Counted from the stretch's first letter, positions 24,889 to 33,267 are shown. The stretch is DNA of 64,000 bases from CAVQZC01 sp963718315 (GCA_963718315.1 CAVQZC010000012.1:248001-312000), one strand, 5' to 3'. The notes: generated by a model from the sequence alone, not told the origin. Numbers and translations: made by a program.

Positions 24889-26001
24889 TTACACCGCCGC
24901 TGGCTCGCGCTGCTCGGCGAGCAGGGAGCCGAGGCGGGCGATGCCCTCGCTGATCTGCTCGGGCTTGACCGCACTGAAAGCGAGGCGCAGCGACGAGCGG
25001 CCGCCGCCGCCGATGCAGAAGTCGGCGCCCTTCACGAACGGGACCCCGCGCTCGCTGGCCGCGGTCAGCAGCGCCCCCGTATCGAACTGCTCGGGCAAAT
25101 CGACCCAGTAGAAGTAGCCGCCGCTGGGCGTCGTCCAGCGGGCGTCCGGGGGGAAGTGCTCGCGGAGGGCCGCCTCCATCGCATCGCGCCGCTCCTTGAG
25201 AGCGGCTGTCGCCCGCGCCACGTTGGGCTCGAAGCGTCCCGCGCGGCAGTACGCGTCGAGGGTCGCCTCGGCCAGGGTGTTCGGGCCGATCACGGTGTTC
25301 TCAGAGATCCGGGCGAGGGGCGCGACCAGCCGCTCGGGCAGCACCAGGTAGCCCGTGCGGATTCCGGGCGCAACGGTCTTGGTGAACGACGAGGAATGGA
25401 TCACGTTGTCGCCGCCGTCCAGCTCGTGCAGCGTCGGCAGCGCGTCGCCCTCGAACCGCAGCAGGCCGTAGGGGTCATCCTCCATCACCAGCACGCCATG
25501 CTCGCGGCAGAGATCGAGCAGCCGGTGGCGGCGCTCGAGCGAGAGCGTCAGTCCGGACGGGTTCTGGAAGGCGGGGATGACGTACAGCAGCTTGGGAGCC
25601 GGCCCAGCGTCCAACACGCGCTCGAGCACGTCGGTGTCGATGCCCTCGGGGGTCAGCGCCACGCCGGTGATCTCGGCACCGAAGGTACGCATCGCGATCA
25701 GCGTCCGATCGTAGGTGGGGTCCTCGACCACCAGCCGCCCACCGCTCGTGTGGAACAGGTGCTGGGCGACGAATACAACGCCCTGCAGCGACCCGTTCAG
25801 CATCAGCACCCGGTCGGACGAGACGCCGTGGCGTTGGCCGATCCACTCGCGCAGCGGCCGGTAGCCGCCGGGCGAGTAGGACAGCGCGCCGGCCGGGTCG
25901 TCCTCGAGCGCCCTCGCTGCCGCCGCGCGTAGGTCGTCGACAGGCAGCAGGTCGGCGGAGGGGACGCCGCGTGCGAACGAGATCGTGTCCACGGATGCCA
26001 C
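24889..26001 (-). CDS. PLP-dependent aminotransferase, class I/II (MocR/LysN-like)
   Basis: A 370-residue fold-type I aminotransferase. Key features are YSPGGYRPLREWI, the PLP-ring residues in EDPTYDRT, YVIPAFQNPSG, MEDDPYGLLRF, the Schiff-base Lys in SSSFTKTVAPGIRTGY and a C-terminal substrate Arg in RLAFS. It resembles the catalytic half of MocR regulators and 2-aminoadipate or valine-pyruvate transaminases. Substrate unknown. The GTG start at 26001 directly abuts the 211-nt palindromic element, which must contain or displace its promoter. Confidence 0.85.
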   Translation of the reverse strand: MASVDTISFARGVPSADLLPVDDLRAAAARALEDDPAGALSYSPGGYRPLREWIGQRHGVSSDRVLMLNGSLQGVVFVAQHLFHTSGGRLVVEDPTYDRTLIAMRTFGAEITGVALTPEGIDTDVLERVLDAGPAPKLLYVIPAFQNPSGLTLSLERRHRLLDLCREHGVLVMEDDPYGLLRFEGDALPTLHELDGGDNVIHSSSFTKTVAPGIRTGYLVLPERLVAPLARISENTVIGPNTLAEATLDAYCRAGRFEPNVARATAALKERRDAMEAALREHFPPDARWTTPSGGYFYWVDLPEQFDTGALLTAASERGVPFVKGADFCIGGGGRSSLRLAFSAVKPEQISEGIARLGSLLAEQREPAAV

Positions 26002-26003
26002 TC

Positions 26004-26214
26004 TAGATGAGTGATCGGTATCTCGCGTGGTGTCCTGGGCGGCGAGAACCCGTGCCTCGCGCTGAACGCGGGGCGCGTCAATACCCGTAGGTCGTATTGG
26101 CGCGACCCGCGGACACCGCGAGGTGCAGGTTCGCAGGCGCAGCCATCCCGGCCGACATCAACGACCAACCCCTCGCAGCGGCCAGGCCCGCGAGAGATGC
26201 CGATCACTCATCTA
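26004..26214. repeat. 211-nt imperfect palindromic element (MITE-like)
   Basis: Perfect 15-bp ends, TAGATGAGTGATCGG at 26004-26018 and its complement at 26200-26214. Inside, the two halves remain similar: GAACCCGTGCCTCGCG in the left half against GAACCTGCACCTCGCG on the complement of the right half. A central hairpin (CGCGTCAATAC against CGCGCCAATAC on the other strand) sits near 26075-26105. The right half has about 40 extra nt. The outer TAG is also the stop codon of sucD. It lies between two minus-strand genes. No transposase is present. Confidence 0.7.
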
Positions 26215-27078
26215 CATCGCCTCGGCTGCGAGCTGCGCAGCCTCGGTGGGACTGGAGCCGACCTTGACGCCGTGCGCCTCCAGCGCCTCCTTCTTCGCCG
26301 CAGCGGTGCCTGAGGAGCCGGAGATGATCGCACCCGCGTGGCCCATCGTCTTGCCCGGCGGTGCCTGGAAGCCGGCGATGTAGGCGACGACCGGGGTCTT
26401 CATCTGCTCGGCGATGAAGGCGGCCGCCTTCTCCTCCTCGTCGCCGCCGATCTCGCCGACCATCACGACCAGGTCGGTTCCCTCGTCGGCCTCGAACCTC
26501 CCCAGCACGTCGATGAACGACATCCCGACGACGGGGTCGCCGCCGATGCCGACGATCGTCGAGTTGCCGAGGCCGAGGTCGGCCAGCTCCTTGCCGATCT
26601 GGTAGGTCAGCGTGCCGGAGCGCGACACGAGGCCGATCCGTCCCTGGGCGAACACCTGAGCCGGGATGATGCCGACGTTGGCAACGCCGGGCGACAGCGC
26701 ACCCGGGCAGTTGGGGCCCAGCAGCGTCACGCCCCGCGGCCGGATGTAGTTGTAGATCCGCAGCATCTCGTGCGCGGGGATGCCCTCGGTGATGCAGATG
26801 ACGGTGCCGCAGCCGGCGTCGACCGCCTCGTAGATGGCGTCGGCCGCGAACGGCGGCGGGACGAACACCATCGCCGTGTTCGCGTCCTCGCGCTCGACTG
26901 CCTCGGCCACGGTGTCGAAGACCGGGACGCCCTCGACGTCCTGCCCACCCTTGCCCGGCGTCACCCCGGCCACGACCTTCGTGCCGTAGGCCTTGTTGCG
27001 CAGCGCGTGAAAGCTGCCCTCGCGGCCGGTGATGCCCTGCACGACCAGCCGCGTCTCCGACGTCACGATGATCGGCAT
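26212..27078 (-). CDS. sucD: succinyl-CoA ligase alpha subunit
   Basis: 288 residues from ATG 27078. It contains the CoA-binding Rossmann start (RLVVQGITGREGSFHA), the glycine-rich LLGPNCPGALSPG, SRSGTLTYQI, and the phosphorylated active-site His in MGHAGAIISG. With SucC it interconverts succinyl-CoA and succinate with nucleoside triphosphate formation. It starts 7 nt after sucC. The stop codon is part of the palindromic element. Confidence 0.95.
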   Translation of the reverse strand: MPIIVTSETRLVVQGITGREGSFHALRNKAYGTKVVAGVTPGKGGQDVEGVPVFDTVAEAVEREDANTAMVFVPPPFAADAIYEAVDAGCGTVICITEGIPAHEMLRIYNYIRPRGVTLLGPNCPGALSPGVANVGIIPAQVFAQGRIGLVSRSGTLTYQIGKELADLGLGNSTIVGIGGDPVVGMSFIDVLGRFEADEGTDLVVMVGEIGGDEEEKAAAFIAEQMKTPVVAYIAGFQAPPGKTMGHAGAIISGSSGTAAAKKEALEAHGVKVGSSPTEAAQLAAEAM

Positions 27079-27085
27079 CAGGTGC

Positions 27086-28234
27086 TCACGCTGCCTTTCC
27101 CGCGAGCTCGACGACCCTGGCGGCGGCACCGAGCATGGTCGGCTCGACGAACACGTTGGGCGGCGCGGCATCGGCCAGGATCTGACGGCCCTCGACGTCG
27201 TTGGTGCCGTCCAGACGGACAACGAGCGGCACCTCGACCTCGAGCTGCTCGAGCGCCTCGAGAACGCCGCGGGCCACCTCGTCGCAGCGGGTGATGCCGC
27301 CGAACACGTTGAAGAGCACGGCCTTGACCTTGGTGTCGGAGAGCAGCACCTCCATCGCCGTCACGATCTCCTCGGCCTTCGCGCCACCGCCGACGTCGAG
27401 GAAGTTTGCCGGCTTGCCTCCGGCCAGGGCGACCACGTCGAGCGTCGACATGACCAGGCCGGCGCCGTTGCCGAGGATGCCAACGTCGCCGTCGAGCTTG
27501 ACGTAGTTGACCCCCTTCTCGCGCGCCAGCTGCTCCTGGGGATCCGCCGCCGCGACGTCGCGCATCTCGGCGATGTCGGGGTGCCGGAAGAGCGCGTTGT
27601 CGTCGACCGTGTACTTCGAGTCGAGCGCGCGCACCTCACCCTCGGGCGTCACGATCAGCGGGTTGATCTCGACCAGCATGGCGTCGGTCTCGACGAACGC
27701 GCGGTACGCCTTCTCCATGATCTGGGAGACCTGCTTCATCTCCTCGCGGGGGATGCCGGCGCCGAAGCACAGCGAGCGGGCGTGGAAGGGCAGGAAGCCG
27801 GTCAGCGGGTCGATGTGCAGCTTGGCGATCTTCTCGGGCTCCTCGTCGGCCAGCTTCTCGATGTCCACGCCGCCCTCGGTCGTGAGCATGAAGAACGGCT
27901 TCTTCGCGCCGCGGTCGAACGTGATCGAGAAGTAGTACTCGCGCTCGATGTCCGACGCCCGCTCGATCCAGACCCGGCGAACCAGGTGGCCCTTGATGTC
28001 CATGCCCAGGATCGCCCGTGCGTGCTGCTCGGCATCGTCGGGAGTCGCCGCGTACTTCACGCCGCCGGCCTTGCCGCGGCCGCCGGCCAGGACCTGCGCC
28101 TTCACCATCACGGGGTCGCCGAGCTGCTCGGCGTTGGCCCGGGCCTCCTCCGGCGAGGAGGCGATCAGGCCGTCCGAGACGGGGATGCCAAAGCGCGCGA
28201 AGAGCTGTTTGCCCTGGTATTCGTACAGATCCAC
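27086..28234 (-). CDS. sucC: succinyl-CoA ligase beta subunit (ADP/GDP-forming)
   Basis: 382 residues with an ATP-grasp fold. The N-terminus is VDLYEYQGKQLFARFGIPVSDG. KAQVLAGGRGKAGGV binds nucleotide, VEINPL binds metal, and the C-terminal GNGAGLVMSTLDVV and NVFGGITRCDEVARG form the CoA-ligase domain. The start is GTG 28234, supported by a GGGGG site 6 nt upstream; the frame is open further upstream but without homology. TAGACT near 28279-28284 on the minus strand is a possible -10 box. Confidence 0.95.
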   Translation of the reverse strand: MDLYEYQGKQLFARFGIPVSDGLIASSPEEARANAEQLGDPVMVKAQVLAGGRGKAGGVKYAATPDDAEQHARAILGMDIKGHLVRRVWIERASDIEREYYFSITFDRGAKKPFFMLTTEGGVDIEKLADEEPEKIAKLHIDPLTGFLPFHARSLCFGAGIPREEMKQVSQIMEKAYRAFVETDAMLVEINPLIVTPEGEVRALDSKYTVDDNALFRHPDIAEMRDVAAADPQEQLAREKGVNYVKLDGDVGILGNGAGLVMSTLDVVALAGGKPANFLDVGGGAKAEEIVTAMEVLLSDTKVKAVLFNVFGGITRCDEVARGVLEALEQLEVEVPLVVRLDGTNDVEGRQILADAAPPNVFVEPTMLGAAARVVELAGKAA

Positions 28235-28371
28235 TAACCCCCGCCTTCCCGGTCGTCTGGCTGGCTGCCGGGCGGGGAGTCTACCGGCAGTGTCACCGCT
28301 CCCGCCGCGCTTCGCAGGGCGACAGATTACGCCCAGTTCCGCTCTGGAAGCGCTATTGCGGTTCCTTACAA

Positions 28372-28389
28372 ATCGTTTACCAAACGGAT
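28372..28389. promoter_or_regulatory. palindromic operator-like site upstream of sucC
   Basis: CGTTT and AAACG are separated by ACC inside ATCGTTTACCAAACGGAT. The flanks ATC and GAT add imperfect symmetry. It lies in the 304-nt space between sucC and the metal-binding protein gene, about 140 nt upstream of sucC and just upstream of the candidate small RNA. No regulator is assigned. Confidence 0.35.
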
Positions 28390-28418
28390 TGCTTTTCCGT
28401 ACAACCCACATAGACAAT
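28389..28418 (+). promoter_or_regulatory. candidate small RNA promoter
   Basis: TTGCTT (28389-28394), an 18-nt spacer and GACAAT (28413-28418). The expected start is near 28425. Weak match; inferred partly from the strong terminator downstream. Confidence 0.35.
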
Positions 28419-28424
28419 CGCCAC

Positions 28425-28506
28425 GGACGCTGCGATCGAACGTGCCCACACCTCGCAGCTACCTGCCTCCTCCGACGGCCCGCCTAGCGGGTCGTCGGTC
28501 TTTTTT
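28425..28506 (+). ncRNA. candidate two-hairpin small RNA with exposed anti-Shine-Dalgarno sequence
   Basis: No protein frame on this strand is credible. The RNA would have a perfect 7-bp stem (GCTGCGA 28429-28435 with TCGCAGC 28453-28459, 17-nt loop), a linker TACCTGCCTCCT (28460-28471) and a strong terminator hairpin with a T tract. CCTCCT at 28466-28471 is the exact complement of AGGAGG. Such an exposed sequence is typical of RNAs that block ribosome binding sites. No Rfam family is recognised by eye. Confidence 0.45.
28472..28506 (+). terminator. intrinsic terminator
   Basis: A 12-bp stem (28472-28483 with 28487-28498, one G-T pair), 3-nt loop, then TCTTTTTT (28499-28506). It is the clearest intrinsic terminator in the window and is oriented on the plus strand, although both flanking genes are on the minus strand. 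Confidence 0.8.
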
Positions 28507-28538
28507 GCTCCGAAGGACGCAATATGAGTTCGTTCGGA

Positions 28539-28751
28539 CTACGCGGCGAAGCCGGCGGCGCGGATCGCCGCCCGGATGGCCTCGAGGTCGACGACCGCCG
28601 GGTCGTAGTAGACCTCGACCTCGTCGCCGATGTGCTCGGGGAGCGCACGGTCGACCCCCGGCAGCGCCTCGACGGCATCGCGCACCTTCTGCTCACACCC
28701 GCCGCAGGACATCCCGTGCACCGGGAGGTACTCGTGCGCGGCAGCGCTCAC
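28539..28751 (-). CDS. heavy-metal-associated domain protein (copper chaperone-like)
   Basis: A 70-residue HMA domain. The metal-binding loop is VHGMSCGGCEQKV and the rest follows the beta-alpha-beta-beta-alpha-beta fold (VEVYYDPAVVDLEAIRAAIRAAGF). Single-domain members carry Cu(I) or Zn(II) between proteins. The GTG start overlaps the stop of the cytochrome gene as GTGA (28748-28751), so the two are co-translated. A role in copper delivery to a respiratory enzyme is inference. Confidence 0.88.
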   Translation of the reverse strand: MSAAAHEYLPVHGMSCGGCEQKVRDAVEALPGVDRALPEHIGDEVEVYYDPAVVDLEAIRAAIRAAGFAA

Positions 28752-29170
28752 GGCGTCGGTGTCGCGGTCGGGCTCGACTTCAGCTCCTTTTCGAGCTGAA
28801 CGCCCGCGACGGCGGCGACGTAGGCCGCCACGTCCTGCGCGTCCTCACCCTTCAGCAGATTCGCCGGCATCGGCGGATGGACGAACGTCGAGCCGTTGGC
28901 GATCTGCTCCCGCACCAGGGCCTCGAACGAGGTCGGGTTGAAGCCGTTCATCCGCGGCTGCACGTAGGCCTCGTCGAGGTTGGGGCCGATCGTGCCCTTG
29001 GTACCCGCTTCTGACAGCGTGTGGCACCCGCCGCAGGTGGCGACGAACAGCTTCTGGCCGTTGGGAAGGTTCGCCTGACCGGACGCCGCAACGCCCGAGT
29101 TGCTGTTGCAGCCCGCCGCGAGCGGCGCCGCCGCGACGAGGGCGATGAGCAGGGCGGCGGGGCGCTTCAC
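28748..29170 (-). CDS. cytochrome c lipoprotein
   Basis: 140 residues from GTG 29170. The N-terminus is a lipoprotein signal with lipobox LAAGC at about residue 19. The mature part is a class I cytochrome c with one haem site, CGGCH, and an axial Met in HPPMPANLLKGED. The Thr/Pro tail suggests an exposed linker. It is probably anchored outside the membrane as an electron carrier. A TAGGCT box ends about 8 nt before the start, and no ribosome site is visible. Confidence 0.88.
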   Translation of the reverse strand: MKRPAALLIALVAAAPLAAGCNSNSGVAASGQANLPNGQKLFVATCGGCHTLSEAGTKGTIGPNLDEAYVQPRMNGFNPTSFEALVREQIANGSTFVHPPMPANLLKGEDAQDVAAYVAAVAGVQLEKELKSSPTATPTP

Positions 29171-29193
29171 TGGGAGAGAGCCTACCAAGTCCT

Positions 29194-29985
29194 TCAGCCG
29201 CCTTGCGGTGGGTAGGCGCCCCGCCAGGTCAGGGCCTCGGCCGCGGCCGCGGCGCCGCGATGGAGAGCATCGGGCAGAGGCTCGCCACTCGCCAGGCCGA
29301 AGACGACTCCGGCGGCAAACGTGTCGCCGGCGCCGTAGGCATCCACCACCGGCCCCGGCGGGGGCACAGGGTCGTAGCCGGTACCGCCATGCGCGCCGTT
29401 GGTGATCACCACGTGCCGCGGCTTGTGCTCGAGGCGGTGGAGGTCGAACTGCTCGCCGCGGTCGTGCGCGCTGGCGACCAGCACGTCCGCGGTAACCCCG
29501 CTGCGGACGAGCACCTCGAACCTGCGCGCTGCCACCACCAGCACCCGTGCGCGGCGGGCCAGCTGCAGCGTGGCCGGATCGCTGCCGGTGAAGTAGGCGC
29601 CGTCCATCTCGTGCAGCTCGTCCCAGGGCAGTGGGTCGGCGGCCATCGGCTGCAGGTTGTCGCCGATCACCGCGATCGTGCGCTCTCCCGAGGGATCGCG
29701 CATGACCAGGGCCCGGGTGTGCTTCAACGGCCGTTCGACCACCCGCATCCGCAGGCCGAGCTGCTCCAGGTCGGCCACCACCGGGACGTCGGTGCCGACG
29801 GCGGTCAGGAACGTCACCTCCGCGCCCATCCGCGCCATCGCAACCGCCGTGACGGCGCCGCCGCCGGCAGGCTGCTCCAGCGGGTTGGCGAGATGAACGA
29901 TCTCGCCCGCTGGCGGGATGAACGGCGCGTCGGTGTGGATCACCCACTCGACGTGCCCAACCACGGCGATCCGAGGGCCGGCCAC
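29194..29985 (-). CDS. PfkB-family carbohydrate/nucleoside kinase
   Basis: 263 residues from GTG 29985. It shows IAVVGHVEWV at the start, PAGGGAVTAVAMARMGAEVTFLTAVG and the catalytic motif DAYGAGDTFAAGV with its Asp base near residue 215. Ribokinase, fructokinase and similar enzymes share these features, and the sugar cannot be named. It lies 32 nt downstream of the zinc dehydrogenase and may be the last gene of that operon. Confidence 0.85.
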   Translation of the reverse strand: MAGPRIAVVGHVEWVIHTDAPFIPPAGEIVHLANPLEQPAGGGAVTAVAMARMGAEVTFLTAVGTDVPVVADLEQLGLRMRVVERPLKHTRALVMRDPSGERTIAVIGDNLQPMAADPLPWDELHEMDGAYFTGSDPATLQLARRARVLVVAARRFEVLVRSGVTADVLVASAHDRGEQFDLHRLEHKPRHVVITNGAHGGTGYDPVPPPGPVVDAYGAGDTFAAGVVFGLASGEPLPDALHRGAAAAAEALTWRGAYPPQGG

Positions 29986-30017
29986 GCGGGCAGTATGCCC
30001 GGTGGCCGGCCTGGACG

Positions 30018-31076
30018 CTATGGCACGTAGACGATCTTGCCCTGGACCTTCAGGTCCTCCATCAGCTGCTGCCCCCTGGGGGCATCGCTGAGCGGCATGA
30101 CCTGGTCGATGACCGGCTTGATGTGGCCGGCCTCGACCGCCTTCAGAGCCGCCGACAGCTCCGCCTTGTTCGAGAGGTGGCTGCCCAGCAGGTTCTGCTG
30201 CTTGTTCCACAGGAAGCGGAGGTCGGTGACAGCCGCGAAGCCGGTGGAGGCCCCGCAGACCACGAGCCGGCCGCCCCACCGAAGCGAAGCCATCGAGGTC
30301 GGCCAGGTCGCCTCGCCCGAGTGCTCGAAGACGACGTCGGCGCCGACCTTCTTGGTGATCGCCTTCACCTCAGCGGCGACGTCCTGCTCGCTGCGGTCGA
30401 TGACGTGTTCCGCACCCAGCGACTCGGCAAGCGCGATCTTCTCCTTGCCGCCGACCACCGGGATCGGGTTGGCCCCGAACAGCTTGCAGATCTGGATCGC
30501 CATCACCCCGAGGCCGCCGACGCCGCCCCAGATCAGCACGTTCTCGTCCGGCTGGATCTTCGCCCGGGTGACCAGCATCCGCCACGCCGTCTCCAGCACC
30601 AGCGGCATCGAGGCCGCCTCCTCGAACGTCAGGTTCGCCGGCTTGGGAAGCACGTTCACCGCCGGCATCGTCACCAGCTCGGAGTGGCCGCCGTCGTTGG
30701 GCCCGGTCTGGAAGCCCCAGATCAGGAACTGCCGGCAGAAGAACTCCTGGCCGGAGACGCACATGTCACATGTCCGGCACGACAGCCCGGGATGGACGAC
30801 GACCTCGTCGCCCACCTGGACGGTCGACGACCCGAACCCCTTGCCGGTCACCTCGGAGCCGACGGCCCGGACGATGCCGGACACATCGGACCCGGCCACG
30901 TGCGGGAACACGACCTTCATGCCCGGCATGCCGCGCCGGGCCCAGATGTCGTTGAAGTTCGCGCCGGCGGCCTTGACCTCGATCAGGACCTCGAACGGCT
31001 TTGGCTCCGGATCGGGGATCTCGATGTAGCTGAGGACCTCCGGCCCGCCGTGCTCCTCGAAGACGACTGCTTTCAT
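30018..31076 (-). CDS. zinc-binding medium-chain dehydrogenase
   Basis: 352 residues of the MDR superfamily. The N-terminal GroES-like domain has the structural-zinc cysteines CRTCDMCVSGQEFFC. The Rossmann site reads IWGGVGGLGVMAIQICKLFG. Overall it looks like crotonyl-CoA reductase or quinone-oxidoreductase-like members rather than a classical alcohol dehydrogenase. The ATG at 31076 overlaps the aminotransferase stop (ATGA, 31073-31076). It belongs to the acyl-CoA synthetase/hydratase/aminotransferase operon; reaction unknown. Confidence 0.85.
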   Translation of the reverse strand: MKAVVFEEHGGPEVLSYIEIPDPEPKPFEVLIEVKAAGANFNDIWARRGMPGMKVVFPHVAGSDVSGIVRAVGSEVTGKGFGSSTVQVGDEVVVHPGLSCRTCDMCVSGQEFFCRQFLIWGFQTGPNDGGHSELVTMPAVNVLPKPANLTFEEAASMPLVLETAWRMLVTRAKIQPDENVLIWGGVGGLGVMAIQICKLFGANPIPVVGGKEKIALAESLGAEHVIDRSEQDVAAEVKAITKKVGADVVFEHSGEATWPTSMASLRWGGRLVVCGASTGFAAVTDLRFLWNKQQNLLGSHLSNKAELSAALKAVEAGHIKPVIDQVMPLSDAPRGQQLMEDLKVQGKIVYVP

Positions 31077-32443
31077 GCGGTGAGGGCCTTTCCGAGGTAG
31101 TCGAAGTTGTCAACGTAGCGGCGGACGTCGTCCTCCGTGTGCTGAACCGACAACGTCCAGTTCTCGGACTTGCCCCACGGCGCCATGAACACGCCGCGGT
31201 TGAACTGCACGAGCCAGTTGACGTACCCCAGCTCGTCGGACACCTCCAGGTAGTCGCGGTAGTTGCGTACCCGCTCGCCCCGGTAGGTGACCGCGCCGCG
31301 GGCGCTGATCACGGTGGTGTAGCCGGCGATCCCACTGCGCTCGATGACGCCGTCGCAGCCCGCGCGCATGATCTCGGCCAGCCGGTCGAACTCGTCGTAG
31401 GCGTCGGGCGTCAGGATCTCGGTCAGCGTCGTCCGCATCGCCGCCATCGTCAGCGGGTTGCCGTTGAACGTGCCGACCTGGTCGATCTTGCCCTCCGCGA
31501 TCCAGCTCATGACCTCCTCGGAGCCGCCGAGCGCCCCGCAGGGCAGTCCGCCGCCGACCGACTTGGCCAGGCACAACAGGTCAGGCGTGACGCCGAAGCG
31601 CTTGGTGGCGCCACCGTAGTGGATGGTGGCGCCGGTCTTGACCTCGTCGAAGGCCAGCAGCGCGCCGTGGGCCTTCAGCAGGGCCTTCACGCCCGCCAGG
31701 TAGCCGTCCTCGGGCAGCACGAAGCCGGCGTTCATCATGGCCGGTTCGACGATCATGCCGGCGACCTGTCCGCGGAACTTCTCGAGCGTCCGCTCGAGCG
31801 CGTCGAGGTCGTTGAACGGCACGACCCGGGTCAGCTTGACGTAGTCGGCCGGCAGGCCCAGCGTTTGCGGAACGGACACCGGGTCGTCGTAGGGGCCGAT
31901 CTTGTTGGCCGGAGGAGCAACCGAGACCATCAGCGCATCGTGGTGGCCGTGGTAGGAGCCCTCGATCTTGAGCACGATGTCGCGGCCGGTGTAGGCCCGC
32001 ATCAGGCGCACGGCGTCGAGCGTCTCCTCGGTGCCGGAGTTGCCGAAGCGCCACAGCGGCAGGCCGAAGCGCTGCTGCAGATGCTCGGCGACGATGATCG
32101 AGTCCTCGGTCGGCTGGGCGAAGTGCGTGCCCAGCGCGACGCGTCGGGACACCGTCTCGACGATCTTCGGGTGTGCGTGGCCGACCGCCATGGCGCCGTA
32201 GCCGTTGTGCAGGTCGACGTACTCATTGCCGTCGACGTCGATCACCTTGGAGCCGTGGCCCTCGACCAGGTAGATCGGGTGCGGATCGGTCGCCTGCCAG
32301 CTGGAGGCAACGCCGCCCGCCAGCGAGCGCCGCGCCCGCTCGGTTGTCTCACGCGACTTGCGGTGCTTCTCGTTGAAGACCGCTTCTTCGGTCTCGATCA
32401 GCTTGGCCAGACGCGTCGCATCGATGGTGCTGGTGACGCTCAT
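31073..32443 (-). CDS. class-III aminotransferase (glutamate-1-semialdehyde aminomutase-like)
   Basis: 456 residues, fold-type I PLP enzyme. Diagnostic stretches are YVDLHNGYGAMAVGHAHPKI, FGNSGTEETLDAVRLMRAYTG, YHGHHDALM, LLAFDEVKTG and the PLP Lys in LCLAKSVGGGLPCGALGG. It is similar to HemL-type and decarboxylating or omega-amino-acid transaminases. It probably removes or moves an amino group from a beta- or omega-amino acid; inferred from the CoA-ligase and hydratase partners. Both ends overlap neighbours by 4 nt. Confidence 0.85.
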   Translation of the reverse strand: MSVTSTIDATRLAKLIETEEAVFNEKHRKSRETTERARRSLAGGVASSWQATDPHPIYLVEGHGSKVIDVDGNEYVDLHNGYGAMAVGHAHPKIVETVSRRVALGTHFAQPTEDSIIVAEHLQQRFGLPLWRFGNSGTEETLDAVRLMRAYTGRDIVLKIEGSYHGHHDALMVSVAPPANKIGPYDDPVSVPQTLGLPADYVKLTRVVPFNDLDALERTLEKFRGQVAGMIVEPAMMNAGFVLPEDGYLAGVKALLKAHGALLAFDEVKTGATIHYGGATKRFGVTPDLLCLAKSVGGGLPCGALGGSEEVMSWIAEGKIDQVGTFNGNPLTMAAMRTTLTEILTPDAYDEFDRLAEIMRAGCDGVIERSGIAGYTTVISARGAVTYRGERVRNYRDYLEVSDELGYVNWLVQFNRGVFMAPWGKSENWTLSVQHTEDDVRRYVDNFDYLGKALTA

Positions 32444-33267
32444 TTGACTCCTCCCAGTACTTCGCCGTAACGGCTGTCTCTCCAGGCCAGGGCCGCCTTC
32501 AGGCCCTGTGCCCGGACGATCTCCATGAACTCTCGCTGCTCCGGCATGTCCGCCGCGTTCAGCATGGACGACAGGTCGAGGTTCATGTTCACTGCCTCGC
32601 GCAGCCCCATCGCCTCGAACGCCCGCACGAGGGCGATCTTGGTCAGCCGCAGCACCGGCAGCGGCGTCGGGGCAATCTTCTGCACAAGCGCCTCGACCTC
32701 GGCGTCGACCTGGTCGTCGGCGACGACCCGGTTGATCATTCCCGCCCGCTCGGCCGCTTCCGCATCGATCATGTCGCCCGTGAACAGCAGCTCGTTCGTC
32801 TTCTTCTGGCCGAGGATGAACGGCATCAGCAGCGTCACCGGGCCAGATCCGTAGCGAATCTCGGGCTCCCCGAAGCGGCCGCTCTCGCCGCTGACGATCA
32901 TGTCGCAGGCCATCGCCAGCTCACACCCTCCAGCCAGACAGTAGCCGCGCACCGCGGCGATCGTCGGCTTGGGCAGCGACCACAGCCTCATCGTGGCGTC
33001 GATGTCGGTGCCCAGCACCTCGTGCCACTCGTGAGCCCCGATGTCGGAATGCGCGGCCTCCGCGGACAGGTCGTAGCCCGCCGAGAAGGCCCGCTCGCCG
33101 GCGCCCCGCAGCACCACCACCTTCACGTCCGGGTCGGCCACGGCGCGATCGAACGCGGCGTTCAGACCCTCGAGCACGGGGCCGTTGAGCGCGTTCAGCT
33201 TCTCCGGTCGGTTGATGGTGATCCACGCAGCCGGACCGCGTGTCTCGTAGAGCACGGCTTCGCTCAT
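32440..33267 (-). CDS. enoyl-CoA hydratase/isomerase family protein
   Basis: 275 residues of the crotonase fold. It has ITINRPEKLNALN, the oxyanion segment AFSAGYDLSAEA and RGYCLAGGCELAMACDMIV. One catalytic glutamate position is present in GEPEIRYGSGP. Members hydrate, isomerise or hydrolyse acyl-CoA esters. It overlaps the CoA ligase by 4 nt (33264-33267) and the aminotransferase by 4 nt, the tight coupling typical of a pathway. Confidence 0.88.
   Translation of the reverse strand: MSEAVLYETRGPAAWITINRPEKLNALNGPVLEGLNAAFDRAVADPDVKVVVLRGAGERAFSAGYDLSAEAAHSDIGAHEWHEVLGTDIDATMRLWSLPKPTIAAVRGYCLAGGCELAMACDMIVSGESGRFGEPEIRYGSGPVTLLMPFILGQKKTNELLFTGDMIDAEAAERAGMINRVVADDQVDAEVEALVQKIAPTPLPVLRLTKIALVRAFEAMGLREAVNMNLDLSSMLNAADMPEQREFMEIVRAQGLKAALAWRDSRYGEVLGGVK

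Noticed and set aside
28235..28538. A tRNA gene in the sucC upstream region, suggested by GTTCGATC on the minus strand
   Set aside because: The bases on either side do not form a T arm, and no acceptor or anticodon arm can be drawn.
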